Below are positions 21,214 through 30,441 of a DNA stretch of 57,179 nucleotides, one piece after another; the first letter of the stretch is position 1, and every line of letters starts with the position of its first letter. The stretch is from Cyclobacterium sp. Lineage in GTDB: Bacteria; Bacteroidota; Bacteroidia; Cytophagales; Cyclobacteriaceae. The DNA lies in NCBI RefSeq assembly GCF_014762705.1, contig NZ_JABURL010000083.1, positions 1-57,179 on the forward strand. The letters are read 5' to 3'. Below the pieces are notes generated by a model. It saw nothing but the letters and a program-made list of their open reading frames with translations. It did no database searches and was not told the DNA's origin. The position numbers and the translations under genes were made by a program.

Positions 21214-22701
21214 ATGTGCCATCACCATAAAAAACACCGCTTTCAGGGCCTCCCTGAGCTCCATGAACTGGAAAAAAAGATGGATAGAAGGGATTTTCTT
21301 TCCAGAACGGCCATGGGCATGGGCGCACTGGCCCTTGGCTCTATTTTTACCCAGGATGGTCTGATGGCAAAAAGCCTCGGGCCCGGGGGAGGATTACCCG
21401 GACTTCCACATCATCCGCCTAAAGCCAAACGTATTATCTATCTCTTTCAAAGCGGGGGACCCTCTCAACTTGATCTGTATGATTATAAACCCCAACTAAC
21501 TGACATGCATGGAAAAGACCTACCGGAATCCATTCGGGGAGGTCAGCGCCTGACCGGCATGAGTGCCAACCAAAGTATTTTCCCCGTGGCCCAATCGGCT
21601 TTCAATTTCAAACAATATGGGCAGAGCAGGAGCTGGGTAAGCGAGCTTATGCCCTATACAGCAGAAGTGGTGGATGATTTGTGTTTTATCAAATCCATGA
21701 TCACCGAACAGATTAACCACGATCCCGCCATTACCTTTATGCAAACGGGCCACCAATTGCCGGGAAGGCCTTCCATGGGTGCATGGATGTCCTACGGTTT
21801 GGGATCCGAAAACCAAAACCTACCGGGCTTTGTGGTATTGGTCTCTAAAAATGCCGTCAGGGATCAACCTTTGTATGCCCGCCTTTGGGGCAATGGCTTC
21901 CTGCCCTCCCAGCATCAGGGGGTACAGTTTCGATCGGGAAAGGATCCGGTATTGTACCTGAGTAATCCTGAAAACTATGAAGGACAGGACAGAAAGGAAA
22001 TGCTGGATTACCTGAAGGAACTCAATGGCTTGCAATACGATACCTATGGGGATCCGGAAATCAATGCACGGATCTCTCAATATGAAATGGCTTTTCGCAT
22101 GCAAACCTCCGTCCCCGAGGTAAGCGATATGTCAGACGAACCGGATTGGGTTTTTGATCTCTATGGGGAAGATAGCCGGGACCCCGGAACTTACGCAGCC
22201 AATTGCCTGCTGGCCAGAAAACTGATCGAAAAGGATGTGAAGTTTGTACAACTCTACCACCAGGGCTGGGACCAGCATGGTAACCTTCCGGGAGGAATCC
22301 GAAACCAGTGCGCCAAAACCGATCAGGCGACGGCAGCTTTGATCAAGGATTTAAAACAAAGGGGCCTTCTGGAAGACACCCTGGTCGTCTGGGGCGGTGA
22401 ATTTGGCAGGACGGTGTACAGTCAGGGTACGCTCACTGCCGATAATTACGGCAGGGATCACCATCCCCGCTGCTTTACCATGTGGATGGCGGGCGCTGGC
22501 GTCAAGCCAGGTTTCACCTATGGTGCTACGGATGAGTTTGGATACAATGTAACTCAGGATCCCGTGCATGTACATGATTTTCACGCCAGTCTCCTACACC
22601 TGTTTGGGGTGGACCATGAGCAATTGATATTCAAGCATCAGGGAAGAAGATTCCGGCTCACAGATGTGGCCGGAAAGGTGGTCAATGATTTGTTTGCCTG
22701 A
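21214..22701 (+). CDS. DUF1501 family protein with Tat leader
   Basis: A sulfatase/alkaline-phosphatase-fold protein of 495 residues of unknown activity that nearly always accompanies DUF1549/DUF1553 proteins. The start at 21214 follows the partner stop by one base. A short His-rich N-terminus (MCHHHKKH) is typical, followed by the twin-arginine leader DRRDFLSRTAMGMGALALG at about 27-45. Motifs include LFQSGGPSQLDLYDYKP, DPAITFMQTGHQLPGRPSMGAW, WGGEFGRT and GRDHHPRCFTMWMAG. It is probably exported folded and works with the upstream lipoprotein. It is convergent with dps, with almost no space for a terminator. Confidence 0.92.
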   Translation: MCHHHKKHRFQGLPELHELEKKMDRRDFLSRTAMGMGALALGSIFTQDGLMAKSLGPGGGLPGLPHHPPKAKRIIYLFQSGGPSQLDLYDYKPQLTDMHGKDLPESIRGGQRLTGMSANQSIFPVAQSAFNFKQYGQSRSWVSELMPYTAEVVDDLCFIKSMITEQINHDPAITFMQTGHQLPGRPSMGAWMSYGLGSENQNLPGFVVLVSKNAVRDQPLYARLWGNGFLPSQHQGVQFRSGKDPVLYLSNPENYEGQDRKEMLDYLKELNGLQYDTYGDPEINARISQYEMAFRMQTSVPEVSDMSDEPDWVFDLYGEDSRDPGTYAANCLLARKLIEKDVKFVQLYHQGWDQHGNLPGGIRNQCAKTDQATAALIKDLKQRGLLEDTLVVWGGEFGRTVYSQGTLTADNYGRDHHPRCFTMWMAGAGVKPGFTYGATDEFGYNVTQDPVHVHDFHASLLHLFGVDHEQLIFKHQGRRFRLTDVAGKVVNDLFA

Positions 22702-22702
22702 T

Positions 22703-23179
22703 TTATTTCTTTAAAAAGGCAGAATACATCCAAACAAGTTTTTCCTGCTCCCGGATATAGTCACTCATCAGGGCATTGGTGCCTTCATCGCCGATTTCAC
22801 CGGAAAGATCCAGTAATTCCCTTTGCAGGGTAAGGATACTTTTCAAGGAGGCTAAAATATTTTCTACGGCCTTCATGCCATCAGTTACTTCCTGACTTTC
22901 CTGGATGGCAGACGCTGCCTGGTACTTGGAATACCGGTGCTGAGGAGCATGGCCCAGGGTCAGGATCCTTTCTGCTATGTCATCAATCTTCACCTGCAAG
23001 TCTGTGTACAACTCTTCAAACTTGAGATGAAGTTCAAAAAACTTATCCCCTTTGATATTCCAGTGATATCCTCTGGTATTTTGATAGAAGATGGAATAAT
23101 TGGCCAGCAAAACGTTTAATTTCTTCGCCAACTCTTCTGAGCGCTGTATATCCAGGCCTATTGCATTTAAATTTTCCAT
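22703..23179 (-). CDS. dps: Dps family DNA-binding ferritin-like protein
   Basis: A dodecameric mini-ferritin that oxidises and stores iron and protects DNA in stationary phase or under peroxide. The 158 residues preserve the intersubunit ferroxidase ligands with canonical spacing: His39 (GYHWN), His51, Asp66 and Glu70 (KIDDIAER). The N-terminal tail is short with few lysines, so DNA binding may be weak. It stands alone on the - strand; no recognisable OxyR or PerR site was found upstream. Confidence 0.93.
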   Translation of the reverse strand: MENLNAIGLDIQRSEELAKKLNVLLANYSIFYQNTRGYHWNIKGDKFFELHLKFEELYTDLQVKIDDIAERILTLGHAPQHRYSKYQAASAIQESQEVTDGMKAVENILASLKSILTLQRELLDLSGEIGDEGTNALMSDYIREQEKLVWMYSAFLKK

Positions 23180-23815
23180 GTTTTGATAGGATGTAGGTTT
23201 TAGAAAGATGCCTTTTTTTGTTTCTAAATTTAACTTATTTCGGTTAGAGTTTTGGGGTCGGAGATAGATAAAAACATTTAATTTTTTAATTTCAGACTAG
23301 GCTCCTGGCATACTGGACAGTTCTACCACATAAGCTTATTGCCACAATTACCATCTTAAACCAAAGGAAGAGTAAATGGTTTTGAGAATTCCCAGGATTC
23401 AAAATCAGTTATAAGGGAATATAAACTTCTCATTGTTTAATGGATAATTATGAGTCAAAGGCTATTTATGACATTTTAGCTTGTTTCTATTGTACTTTTT
23501 CCTTGATGAAAAGTACCAAAAAATCAAGACAAAAAAATCCTTCCTCCCACAAGCCTCCTGCGCACCCCGGTTTTTTGTCGGGCTTGCGCTCTTTTCGTAT
23601 TAAAATTTATCTCTTCTTTATTTAAGAAATATTTTAGGGTTTCTTCTTTATCAAAAATAAATGATTCAATTTCGTCACCGGTAGGCTAAGCATATAGAAA
23701 ATACACAAATCAGGATGATAGAGTTTTTTTTCACCACATTGATTTACAGGTATTTAATAAACACGGAATTGGTAGTTGGTTGAATACCAACAAAACCTGA
23801 AAGGCTAACGGAATT
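23180..23815. other. Gene-free region of about 636 bp
   Basis: No credible gene. A 61-codon ORF at 23440 is dominated by low-complexity K/S/P sequence and looks like chance or the remnant of a dispersed element. The stretch TTCCTTGATGAAAAGTACCA followed by AAAAAATCAAGACAAAAAAA (about 23500-23540) has the look of an intergenic repeat, but no second copy is present in the window. Confidence 0.5.
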
Positions 23816-24430
23816 TTAAAACCGATAACCCAACTCAGGTCCCCAATAGCTTTCACGCATCCGGAATTGCTGATCCATCATGATGCCTGCCTGCAGGCCG
23901 AGGCGCAACCGATTTCCCAGAGACTTGTGCAAAGAAATTTGACCAGGAAAAATAAGACCCACAGCGTATTGGTCTACCAGGTTGAAACCCCTGTAGGCTC
24001 CCCGTTCTTCATCAAACAGGATCGGCTGGTAAAACCGGTTTTCATCTACCGCCAATCCAAGCCCCAAACCAATTCGGCCTTTCAAACCCAATGGAAGGGG
24101 AAATTTCCTGCTTAAAATAAATGAAAAATGATCCGAAATAATCTCGCTTCTAATGGGCAGATCTCCAATAATTATTGGTGTTTCAGCGACTGATTCCCGA
24201 AAATAAGCATTGAAGGAGCGGTTAAAAACCGTACCCATGGTCCATTCAGGTGTCCAGTCATGGGTGAGTCCAATAGAATAATACCAACCGACAGCAGGCC
24301 TTTCATAACCGTAATCCCGGTTCAGACTAAAGGACCCAAGACCTAGCCGGATATCAAAGCCCTGCGCTGCTATTGCATTTGCCGAGAGAATCAGCAACAT
24401 TGATAAAATTGTTCTTTTGACGTTCATCAT
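23816..24430 (-). CDS. Small outer membrane beta-barrel protein (unknown function)
   Basis: Not assigned to a named family. It has 204 residues, with a signal peptide ending NAIAAQG (about 1-23) and alternating hydrophobic/polar strands with many aromatic girdle residues (YYSIGLTHDWTPEWTMG, RLGLQAGIMMD). The end GPELGYRF fits a C-terminal Phe-ended barrel strand. The ATG overlaps the stop of the preceding paralogue-like gene by one base (TAATG), so the two are translated together. They probably form related 8-stranded barrels; the role is unknown. Confidence 0.7.
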   Translation of the reverse strand: MMNVKRTILSMLLILSANAIAAQGFDIRLGLGSFSLNRDYGYERPAVGWYYSIGLTHDWTPEWTMGTVFNRSFNAYFRESVAETPIIIGDLPIRSEIISDHFSFILSRKFPLPLGLKGRIGLGLGLAVDENRFYQPILFDEERGAYRGFNLVDQYAVGLIFPGQISLHKSLGNRLRLGLQAGIMMDQQFRMRESYWGPELGYRF

Positions 24431-25026
24431 TAAAAAAGAAATCGAATTTCAGGCCCCAAATGGAAGCCCCCAATGGCATAGAAAGGTGTAAAAAACAAAC
24501 CGGTTTTCAATCCTATGGTCCCGATGGTACCTAAAGGTTTGGATAAATTCAGCAATAAGGGCATGCTAAAGTCCCGGGTAAACAGGGGTAAACCTGTCTG
24601 ACTATCCCTTTCATCAGGGTAGCTTGCCAGAAAAAATCCAGGACCAGTTCCTACTGCCATGTTCCAATCATTTCCCAGGGAAAAATTTCTTTGCAAAGTC
24701 CAGTAAATCAAATGAACCTGAACCGCGGATTTTTCAGGTAAGCCCGTTTGCTGGGTAGCTTCCGGGGAATAGGAAAATTTTCCAAACTGATAATGGGAGC
24801 CCAAAGATAGTTTACCCTGAAACCGGTAATCAAAACTCAGGCCCATGGAATAACCCAATTGGGCATTTGGGTACCTGCTGCCATAATCGATGGGAGTAAA
24901 CATGCCCGAATGAAAACCTATGGTATACTGCTGCGCCTGAACACCAGAAACAAATAAGGCTGACAAAAGCAAAATAAAAATCAGCCCTCTATTAAGAGCA
25001 GGGAAGGAAATATAATTTGTAAGCAC
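24430..25026 (-). CDS. Small outer membrane beta-barrel protein, paired with its downstream neighbour
   Basis: 198 residues starting at a GTG (25026). A signal peptide ends SGVQAQQ (about 32), followed by amphipathic strands and the C-terminal GPEIRFLF. It resembles the downstream protein in size, layout (YSMGLSFDYRF against YYSIGLTHDW) and the GPE-x-x-F end, so the pair looks like an old tandem duplication. The TAA overlaps the next ATG by one base. The function is not recognisable. Confidence 0.65.
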   Translation of the reverse strand: MLTNYISFPALNRGLIFILLLSALFVSGVQAQQYTIGFHSGMFTPIDYGSRYPNAQLGYSMGLSFDYRFQGKLSLGSHYQFGKFSYSPEATQQTGLPEKSAVQVHLIYWTLQRNFSLGNDWNMAVGTGPGFFLASYPDERDSQTGLPLFTRDFSMPLLLNLSKPLGTIGTIGLKTGLFFTPFYAIGGFHLGPEIRFLF

Positions 25027-25124
25027 CTTGTAAATGAAACTGTTAAATTACTCCATTTCAAACAGACCTTTTGCTGATGAAAATGCAATATTACGAATAA
25101 TCTCGTTGTAGAGACTGTTTCCTT

Positions 25125-26426
25125 TCAGGATATTTTTTTGTAGCGCTTTTCCAAATCTTCCAAATCCCTTTTTTCTTCAAACTGCTGTTTGGCCAGGTTC
25201 CAGGTCATTTCTGCATGCTTTTTTATAGCCCCTTTTTGTTCTTCTGTCTGGGCAAATTTACTGAGCGTAATCATGGCTTCCATTAATCTGATGATCACGG
25301 GAGGACTGTCCCTGGCATACTGGCGGATGGCATTAAATGCCGCATCCATCATTCCGGCAAAGGTGAGTACGTCAGCCTTTATCCGCAAAGTACCGGAAGC
25401 ATCTACCCGGTAGGGAGATGGAAAGCGAATACTTGTTAGATAGGCCAGGCTGCTACACAGGTTATCTATACAAGAAATCGCTGTGTAGGGATCATTTACC
25501 CCAGGAGAAAGGGCTCTGGCGGCGATCTCCACCATTTGATGAATGGCATGTTCGGCATCCTGTTGGGGAGTCCTTGTTTTTCCTCCCAAAAAGTGCTGCC
25601 GCAAACGGTCGAGTTCCTCATTTTTCAGGTCTTTATGTGCATACACCTCTCCCAGTTCAAGATCTTTAACCAGATAGCTGCCCGGCCGGTGGTACAGGTC
25701 TAAAAATACATCCAGTTCACGGACATCTTTCATCAAAGCCTCGCTATCGATGTACCGCAGGTAGCCATCAAATTCGCAGGTGAGTTTTTGGGATGAGGAA
25801 TGGCTCTCTTTCACCTTTTCAATATCATGAATCTGCTGTTCCCCCCTATTTCCCATATCCTGGGGAAAAAGTTGGGCCAGGTGGCGGGATAGATTTATGG
25901 AGATATTTCCAATAATATAATCCGCCTGTATGCTGATCGCTACATGGTGGATAAATACGATCAACAATACGATATTGGCAATGGCCATCAGCAAAGCAAA
26001 GGCCACTGAAAACAAGGGGATAAATTGCATCTCCCCGGTATCCTTCACTGTATTGAGAACGATCAGACAATAAATAAACAGGGAAACATAGGTTCCCAAA
26101 ACTGTTTGATTGATTCTGTCATACATGAAATTTTTGACTAGCCTTGGACCAAACTGATTACTTGCCAGGGTAAGGGCCACCAGGGTAATGGAAAAAACGG
26201 TTCCTGCCACGCCGATCATGGCCCCAGATATAATGGTTAAAATATCTTTAGCGGCATCAGGACTACCCGGAAAAAAAAATCTAATGGCCCCACTGGGTTC
26301 AAATTCCGAATTGCTGTCCCAATACACCAGCCCTATGGCCAAAGCTATCCCACTAATAATAATAAAGACAGGAATAAACCAAAAAGTAGATTTAAGTTCT
26401 GACCACCAAAACAATAATTTTTTCAT
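25125..26426 (-). CDS. DUF2254 family membrane protein
   Basis: A predicted inner membrane protein of 433 residues. The upstream ATG at 26462 adds 12 unlikely residues; the ATG at 26426 gives the usual start MKKLLFWWSELKSTFWFIP. Four hydrophobic segments lie within the first 200 residues (around IIISGIALAIGLVYW, ISGAMIGVAGTVFSITLVAL, VLGTYVSLFIYCLIVL and ALLMAIANIVLLIVFIHHV). A soluble C-terminal part contains the family motif ALSPGVNDPYTAISCID. The function of the family is unknown. Confidence 0.88.
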   Translation of the reverse strand: MKKLLFWWSELKSTFWFIPVFIIISGIALAIGLVYWDSNSEFEPSGAIRFFFPGSPDAAKDILTIISGAMIGVAGTVFSITLVALTLASNQFGPRLVKNFMYDRINQTVLGTYVSLFIYCLIVLNTVKDTGEMQFIPLFSVAFALLMAIANIVLLIVFIHHVAISIQADYIIGNISINLSRHLAQLFPQDMGNRGEQQIHDIEKVKESHSSSQKLTCEFDGYLRYIDSEALMKDVRELDVFLDLYHRPGSYLVKDLELGEVYAHKDLKNEELDRLRQHFLGGKTRTPQQDAEHAIHQMVEIAARALSPGVNDPYTAISCIDNLCSSLAYLTSIRFPSPYRVDASGTLRIKADVLTFAGMMDAAFNAIRQYARDSPPVIIRLMEAMITLSKFAQTEEQKGAIKKHAEMTWNLAKQQFEEKRDLEDLEKRYKKIS

Positions 26427-26514
26427 GCTATCAAAGGGATTTACCTGGTGGAAGGTACCCAAAAAAGACTACAATTCTATCCCGGAAGTTGATTTTTGGC
26501 CGCTGTTGTGGTAT

Positions 26515-26991
26515 TTATTTCTTTCGGGTAAACAATGCCACGATCGCAGTTGTCAAGATGCCCATTATCGGTGCCCCCACAATGCTTTGAATCATGTAGT
26601 TGCCCTGGGAAAAATAGGCTTCGGCGGCTTGCTGTTCCATTTTTCCGGATTCCACCGCATAGGACCTGGCATTTTCAAGAAAATCAGGGGTAATTAATGC
26701 CAGGGTAAGCCATATTGTCAAAGGTGTCAACAGGGTAACCACAAGTGTGATGATAAGACCCGTCTTAAAACCCTGACCGTAGGTCATGCTTCCGCCATAG
26801 TACTTTTTCCTTTTTTCCAGTAGACCCAAAACGTAAATAGCAATGGCCGGAATAGCCACAAAATTGGTATAAATGGCATGTTGCTCAATGTACTGGTCGT
26901 GGAGTCCTGCCATCCGCTCCAACACCATCCAAAGCAGGCTCATCAGCCCAAAAATTATTCCCCACTTGATTTCTGTTTGGTGTTTTTTCAT
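26515..26991 (-). CDS. DUF4199 family membrane protein
   Basis: 158 residues with four predicted transmembrane segments (about 10-27, 42-60, 75-100 and 130-155) and the family-typical YGQGFKTGLIIT after the second segment. DUF4199 proteins are common in Bacteroidota and have no known function. It lies between the DUF2254 gene and a VOC protein on the same strand with short gaps, so co-transcription is possible. Confidence 0.85.
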   Translation of the reverse strand: MKKHQTEIKWGIIFGLMSLLWMVLERMAGLHDQYIEQHAIYTNFVAIPAIAIYVLGLLEKRKKYYGGSMTYGQGFKTGLIITLVVTLLTPLTIWLTLALITPDFLENARSYAVESGKMEQQAAEAYFSQGNYMIQSIVGAPIMGILTTAIVALFTRKK

Positions 26992-27001
26992 GAGGTATTG
27001 C

Positions 27002-27394
27002 TTATTTCATGGAATGAAGACCAAAAACATTCCCTTCCGTATCCATACATATGGAACAATGCCCGTGCTCTCCAATGGGGAATTTGGCCTGAACGATCTT
27101 TCCACCTGCCTTTTCCACCCGGCTTTCTTCCACTTTACAGTCTTCACAAGTAAAATAAACCAACGTGCCTCCAGCACCAGGCTGCACGCTGTCAGATTTG
27201 ACCAGGGCACCGCTGGCATTGGGTGCTCCTTCCACCCAGGGGAATGAGACCATTTTCATGTCTTCTTCCGAACCATCCGGTAATTCCATATCTATCATTT
27301 CCTCATTCAATACTGTACCATAAAATTTCTTGGCCCTATCCATGTCGCCGACATAGATTTCAAACCAGGTTCCTACGTTTACTTTTCTTGCCAT
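27002..27394 (-). CDS. VOC family (glyoxalase/bleomycin-resistance fold) protein
   Basis: 130 residues with the paired beta-alpha-beta-beta-beta units of the vicinal oxygen chelate fold. WFEIYVGDMDRAKKFYGTVL opens the first module and VYFTCEDCKVEESRVEKAGGKIV the second, which ends GHCSICMDTEGNVFGLHS. It resembles the uncharacterised glyoxalase-like proteins that bind small metabolites or antibiotics; the substrate is not predictable. Confidence 0.88.
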   Translation of the reverse strand: MARKVNVGTWFEIYVGDMDRAKKFYGTVLNEEMIDMELPDGSEEDMKMVSFPWVEGAPNASGALVKSDSVQPGAGGTLVYFTCEDCKVEESRVEKAGGKIVQAKFPIGEHGHCSICMDTEGNVFGLHSMK

Positions 27395-27481
27395 AAAACA
27401 AACAGTTGAGGTTATATCTGGGATTAAACTTTCACAAAATAAGCATTCCCTTGAAAAAACTACTTGCCCTAAGGCAAGAAA

Positions 27482-28072
27482 TCAACGACCCGTTTGGGCA
27501 ACTTCTTTCCTGATTCGGCTTAGAGAAGAATCAGTCACCCCCAAATAAGAGGCAATGTGTTTCAATGGAGCCACCTGCAACACTTCGGGTTGTTCTCCTC
27601 TCAAGCGCAGGTACCTGTTGGTGGCAGAATCAGTAATCATGCTTAAAGACCGCTGCTTATTGGCCAGAAGTGCCCTGGACATCCAGGTTCTTCCCCATTC
27701 CGTAAAGCCTTCAATTCTTTCAAAAAGCTCCTGAAAAGCCTCATAGCCAATCATCCAACAGTCACAATCACTTAGTGCCTGAATATTTTCCTTGGTAGGC
27801 TGCCTTAAAAACAGGGAAGCCACTTCAATGACAATTTCATTTTTACTGATAAAACCGGTAGTGATGTCTTTACCGTCGATATTTCTGGCAAAGGCCCGGA
27901 CCAGGCCCTTTTCCAGACAATAATAGGCATTGGATAACTGTCCCTCGGTTAAAATCAAATCCCCTTTATGGAAAAAAACCTTCTCATGAGCCCTAAAAAT
28001 ACTTTCCAGATCCGCATCGCTAATTCCGGGATGGGCATATATTTCCGTAATGCAAGAAGGATAGATCATCAT
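27482..28072 (-). CDS. Crp/Fnr family transcriptional regulator
   Basis: A 196-residue regulator with an N-terminal cyclic-nucleotide-binding-type beta roll (FFHKGDLILTEGQLSNAYYCLEKGLVRAF) and a C-terminal winged helix whose recognition region is LKHIASYLGVTDSSLSRIRKE. There are no Fnr-type cysteines. A TTG at 28075 is in frame, but the following ATG codons (28072, 28069) are the natural start. It begins 11 bp after the CNNM/CBS gene and is probably in its operon. The ligand and targets are unknown. Confidence 0.9.
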   Translation of the reverse strand: MMIYPSCITEIYAHPGISDADLESIFRAHEKVFFHKGDLILTEGQLSNAYYCLEKGLVRAFARNIDGKDITTGFISKNEIVIEVASLFLRQPTKENIQALSDCDCWMIGYEAFQELFERIEGFTEWGRTWMSRALLANKQRSLSMITDSATNRYLRLRGEQPEVLQVAPLKHIASYLGVTDSSLSRIRKEVAQTGR

Positions 28073-28083
28073 CAAAAATACTT

Positions 28084-29142
28084 TTAATCTATATTTTCTC
28101 CCGGAGGAAACAATCCCATTTTAAGTGCCCGCTCCTTCCATTGCTTTCTGGCCAGCTCCTGCATGTCTGTAACCCCATCCGTTTCGTCTTGAATTTCCAA
28201 TCCCAACAGTGTTTCAAGGATATCCTCCATGGTCACTATTCCGGCCAATCCCCCAAACTCATCAGTTACCATGGCCAGATGTTCCCTGGCTTGCATCAAC
28301 TTTTCCAAAACCTCGGGAATTGGATCGTTTACCTCCACTACCAGAATATTTCTTTTCAAATCCTTGAGCACATATCCGAACTGATCCTGTGCCAACTTTT
28401 CAAGTACATCATATTTTAAAATATATCCCGTTACCTGGTCGATGGCTTGTTCATAAATGGGAATCCTGGAAAATTTCTTGATCCCAGGGTGTAGCAAGAA
28501 TTCTTTTAAATTCATGTTTTCTTCCAAAGCTACCGTAACAGTTCGGGGAGTCATTACATGGTACACCAATATAGACTGGAAGCGGATCAGGTTGTAGATA
28601 ATTTTGGACTCATTTTCTTCCAATACCCCTTCTCTCGTGGCCATGTTGGTCAACGCAGCCACTTCTTCCCTGCTGGTCTGGTTTGCTCCCTGATCCTTGA
28701 AAAAACGGGTCATCCATTCCGATACCTTCACCAGGGGATAAATGGACAAAATCATGAAATTAAGTACTTTTCCCATAATGGGTGCCATTTGTTTCCAGTA
28801 AGTAGCCCCCAGTGATTTGGGGAAAATTTCTGAAAGCACCAGAATAGCCAGTGTCAATAATGCCGAAATGATTCCAAAGTAAGCCTCACCAAAAATTTTG
28901 GTCGCCTGAGCACCTACACCTGCTGCACCTACCGTATGGGCAATGGTATTGTAGCTCAATATGGCCGCAAGCGGCCTGTCCACATTTCCTTTCAGCTTTT
29001 CCAATCCTTTCCCATAGCTTTTCCCTTTTTGCTTCAGGGATTCTATGTAGGAAGGAGTGATGCTGAGTAAAGACGCTTCAAGGGCGGAACAAACAAAAGA
29101 TACCCCTATGGCCAAAAACAAATAAAAAAACAAGAGTATCAT
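28084..29142 (-). CDS. CNNM/CorC-type membrane protein with CBS domains (hemolysin C family)
   Basis: A 352-residue integral membrane protein. A DUF21/CNNM domain with four hydrophobic segments (residues 1-150; LAAILSYNTIAHTVGAAGVG is a typical pore-lining segment) is followed by a CBS pair (YHVMTPRTVTVALEEN and ILVVEVNDPIPEVLEKLMQAREHLAMV, then DEFGGLAGIVTMEDILETLLG). The C-terminal CorC_HlyC transporter-associated domain is absent or very short, so the protein is shorter than the usual 420-440. It is probably a divalent cation (Mg2+ or Co2+) efflux protein; hemolysin is a historical label. Confidence 0.88.
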   Translation of the reverse strand: MILLFFYLFLAIGVSFVCSALEASLLSITPSYIESLKQKGKSYGKGLEKLKGNVDRPLAAILSYNTIAHTVGAAGVGAQATKIFGEAYFGIISALLTLAILVLSEIFPKSLGATYWKQMAPIMGKVLNFMILSIYPLVKVSEWMTRFFKDQGANQTSREEVAALTNMATREGVLEENESKIIYNLIRFQSILVYHVMTPRTVTVALEENMNLKEFLLHPGIKKFSRIPIYEQAIDQVTGYILKYDVLEKLAQDQFGYVLKDLKRNILVVEVNDPIPEVLEKLMQAREHLAMVTDEFGGLAGIVTMEDILETLLGLEIQDETDGVTDMQELARKQWKERALKMGLFPPGENID

Positions 29143-29222
29143 CTGGTTTGGTTAATTTTATACTAAGTTTAAAACAGTCAAGTGAGGGTAAGGGACAATA
29201 AAGCTGTTTTTACTTTTCCGCA

Positions 29223-30245
29223 TCACCAATTCACGTATATTTTTCCGGTACTATTCCCTGATTCAAGCAATTCATGTGCCGCTGCTATATCTTTTGCCTT
29301 AAATGTTGCTCCTACCTGTGGTTGGATTTCATTTTCTTCCCATAAACCCACCAGGGCATGTAAACAATGGCCTATGATATCGATGCGGTGATCAGCAAGC
29401 CGTAGCATGTTAACCCCGATAATGCCCTGAGACTTCATCATCATAAAAAGAGGACTGATAAACCCGGTTTTTAGTAAAAATGCGAGATCGTTGAAGACAT
29501 GGGCCTTTTGACCGCTCCTGGCTGCGCCTCCAAAACAAAACATGCGCCCGCCATAGGAAAGCAGCCTCAGGTCATCCTTAAAACTTTTGCCCGCCACGGT
29601 ATTAAAAATAAGGTCCATCTTTCGTTTCCCAAATTCCTTCTCAATGGCCTCTGAGTAATTTACCTCCTTATAATTGACCCGAAAATCTACCTCCATCTTT
29701 TCCAGATATTCCATCTTCCGGGCAGAGCTGCAAAGGCCTACCACCTTAACTCCCATACGCTTGCATAATTGGGTTAGGGCTGTACCTACTCCTCCGGCAC
29801 AGGCATGTATCAGGGCAATTTCCCCGGCATGAAGACGGCCCTGATAGTCAGTCATGTAATATGCCGTACAATATTGGGTAGCGAGTGCACAGGCTTCCCC
29901 ACCCGGAATATCCGCAGGCAATAGGACAATGGCCCTGTGATCGGCCAGGGCAAAATCAGCATATCCCCCAAACCGGGTAAATGCAACCACCCTTTTTCCC
30001 AGGAATTTTTCCGATACTCCGGCACCTTTCCCGGTCACTAATCCCACGATTTCGTAGCCTGGAACAAAAGGGATTTTAGGCGCTTCCTTATACAAGCCAT
30101 TTCTCGCCATCACATCGGCGTAGTTGAGGCCAAAACCCTCCACCTTAACCAACACCTGATGTGGCTCAGGTTCAGGCTGTGAAACCTCCCGGAGTTCAAA
30201 GGCCTCTCTGGCGGCTCCATATTTTACAATGGTTAATTGTTGCAT
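29223..30245 (-). CDS. Zinc-type MDR alcohol dehydrogenase/quinone oxidoreductase-like protein
   Basis: A 340-residue medium-chain dehydrogenase/reductase with an N-terminal GroES-like domain (VKVEGFGLNYADVMARNGLYK, FVPGYEIVGLV) and a Rossmann domain with the cofactor loop HACAGGVGTALTQL. The zinc ligands of alcohol dehydrogenases are absent, which puts it with NADPH:quinone reductases or VAT-1-like enzymes. The C-terminus LLESGNSTGKIYVNW is typical. It is a single gene, with about 200 bp between it and the divergent aldolase-like gene. Confidence 0.88.
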   Translation of the reverse strand: MQQLTIVKYGAAREAFELREVSQPEPEPHQVLVKVEGFGLNYADVMARNGLYKEAPKIPFVPGYEIVGLVTGKGAGVSEKFLGKRVVAFTRFGGYADFALADHRAIVLLPADIPGGEACALATQYCTAYYMTDYQGRLHAGEIALIHACAGGVGTALTQLCKRMGVKVVGLCSSARKMEYLEKMEVDFRVNYKEVNYSEAIEKEFGKRKMDLIFNTVAGKSFKDDLRLLSYGGRMFCFGGAARSGQKAHVFNDLAFLLKTGFISPLFMMMKSQGIIGVNMLRLADHRIDIIGHCLHALVGLWEENEIQPQVGATFKAKDIAAAHELLESGNSTGKIYVNW

Positions 30246-30441
30246 GAAATTATTTTAAGATACCTCAATATAGGCTATTTTCAATGAAGAGAAAACTTTA
30301 GGGGTACTCCGCGACGGAAATTTTCTTCCAAAGGAGGGGCATAACTGCCATACTTACAGCATTTTTATCGATCACTGGTAAAATCATGCTGGCCCATTCA
30401 GGTAAAATCACTATTTTTAAAAACCACCAAAACCACTATCC

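Noticed and set aside
23440-23625. 61-codon ORF in the region downstream of dps
   Set aside because: Low-complexity K/S/P sequence without a ribosome-binding site or homologous feature; more likely intergenic repeat.
28073-28080. TATTTTTG on the - strand as a -7 promoter element for the Crp-type gene
   Set aside because: It overlaps the start codon region, so the transcript would begin inside the coding sequence, and the upstream CNNM gene is only 11 bp away.
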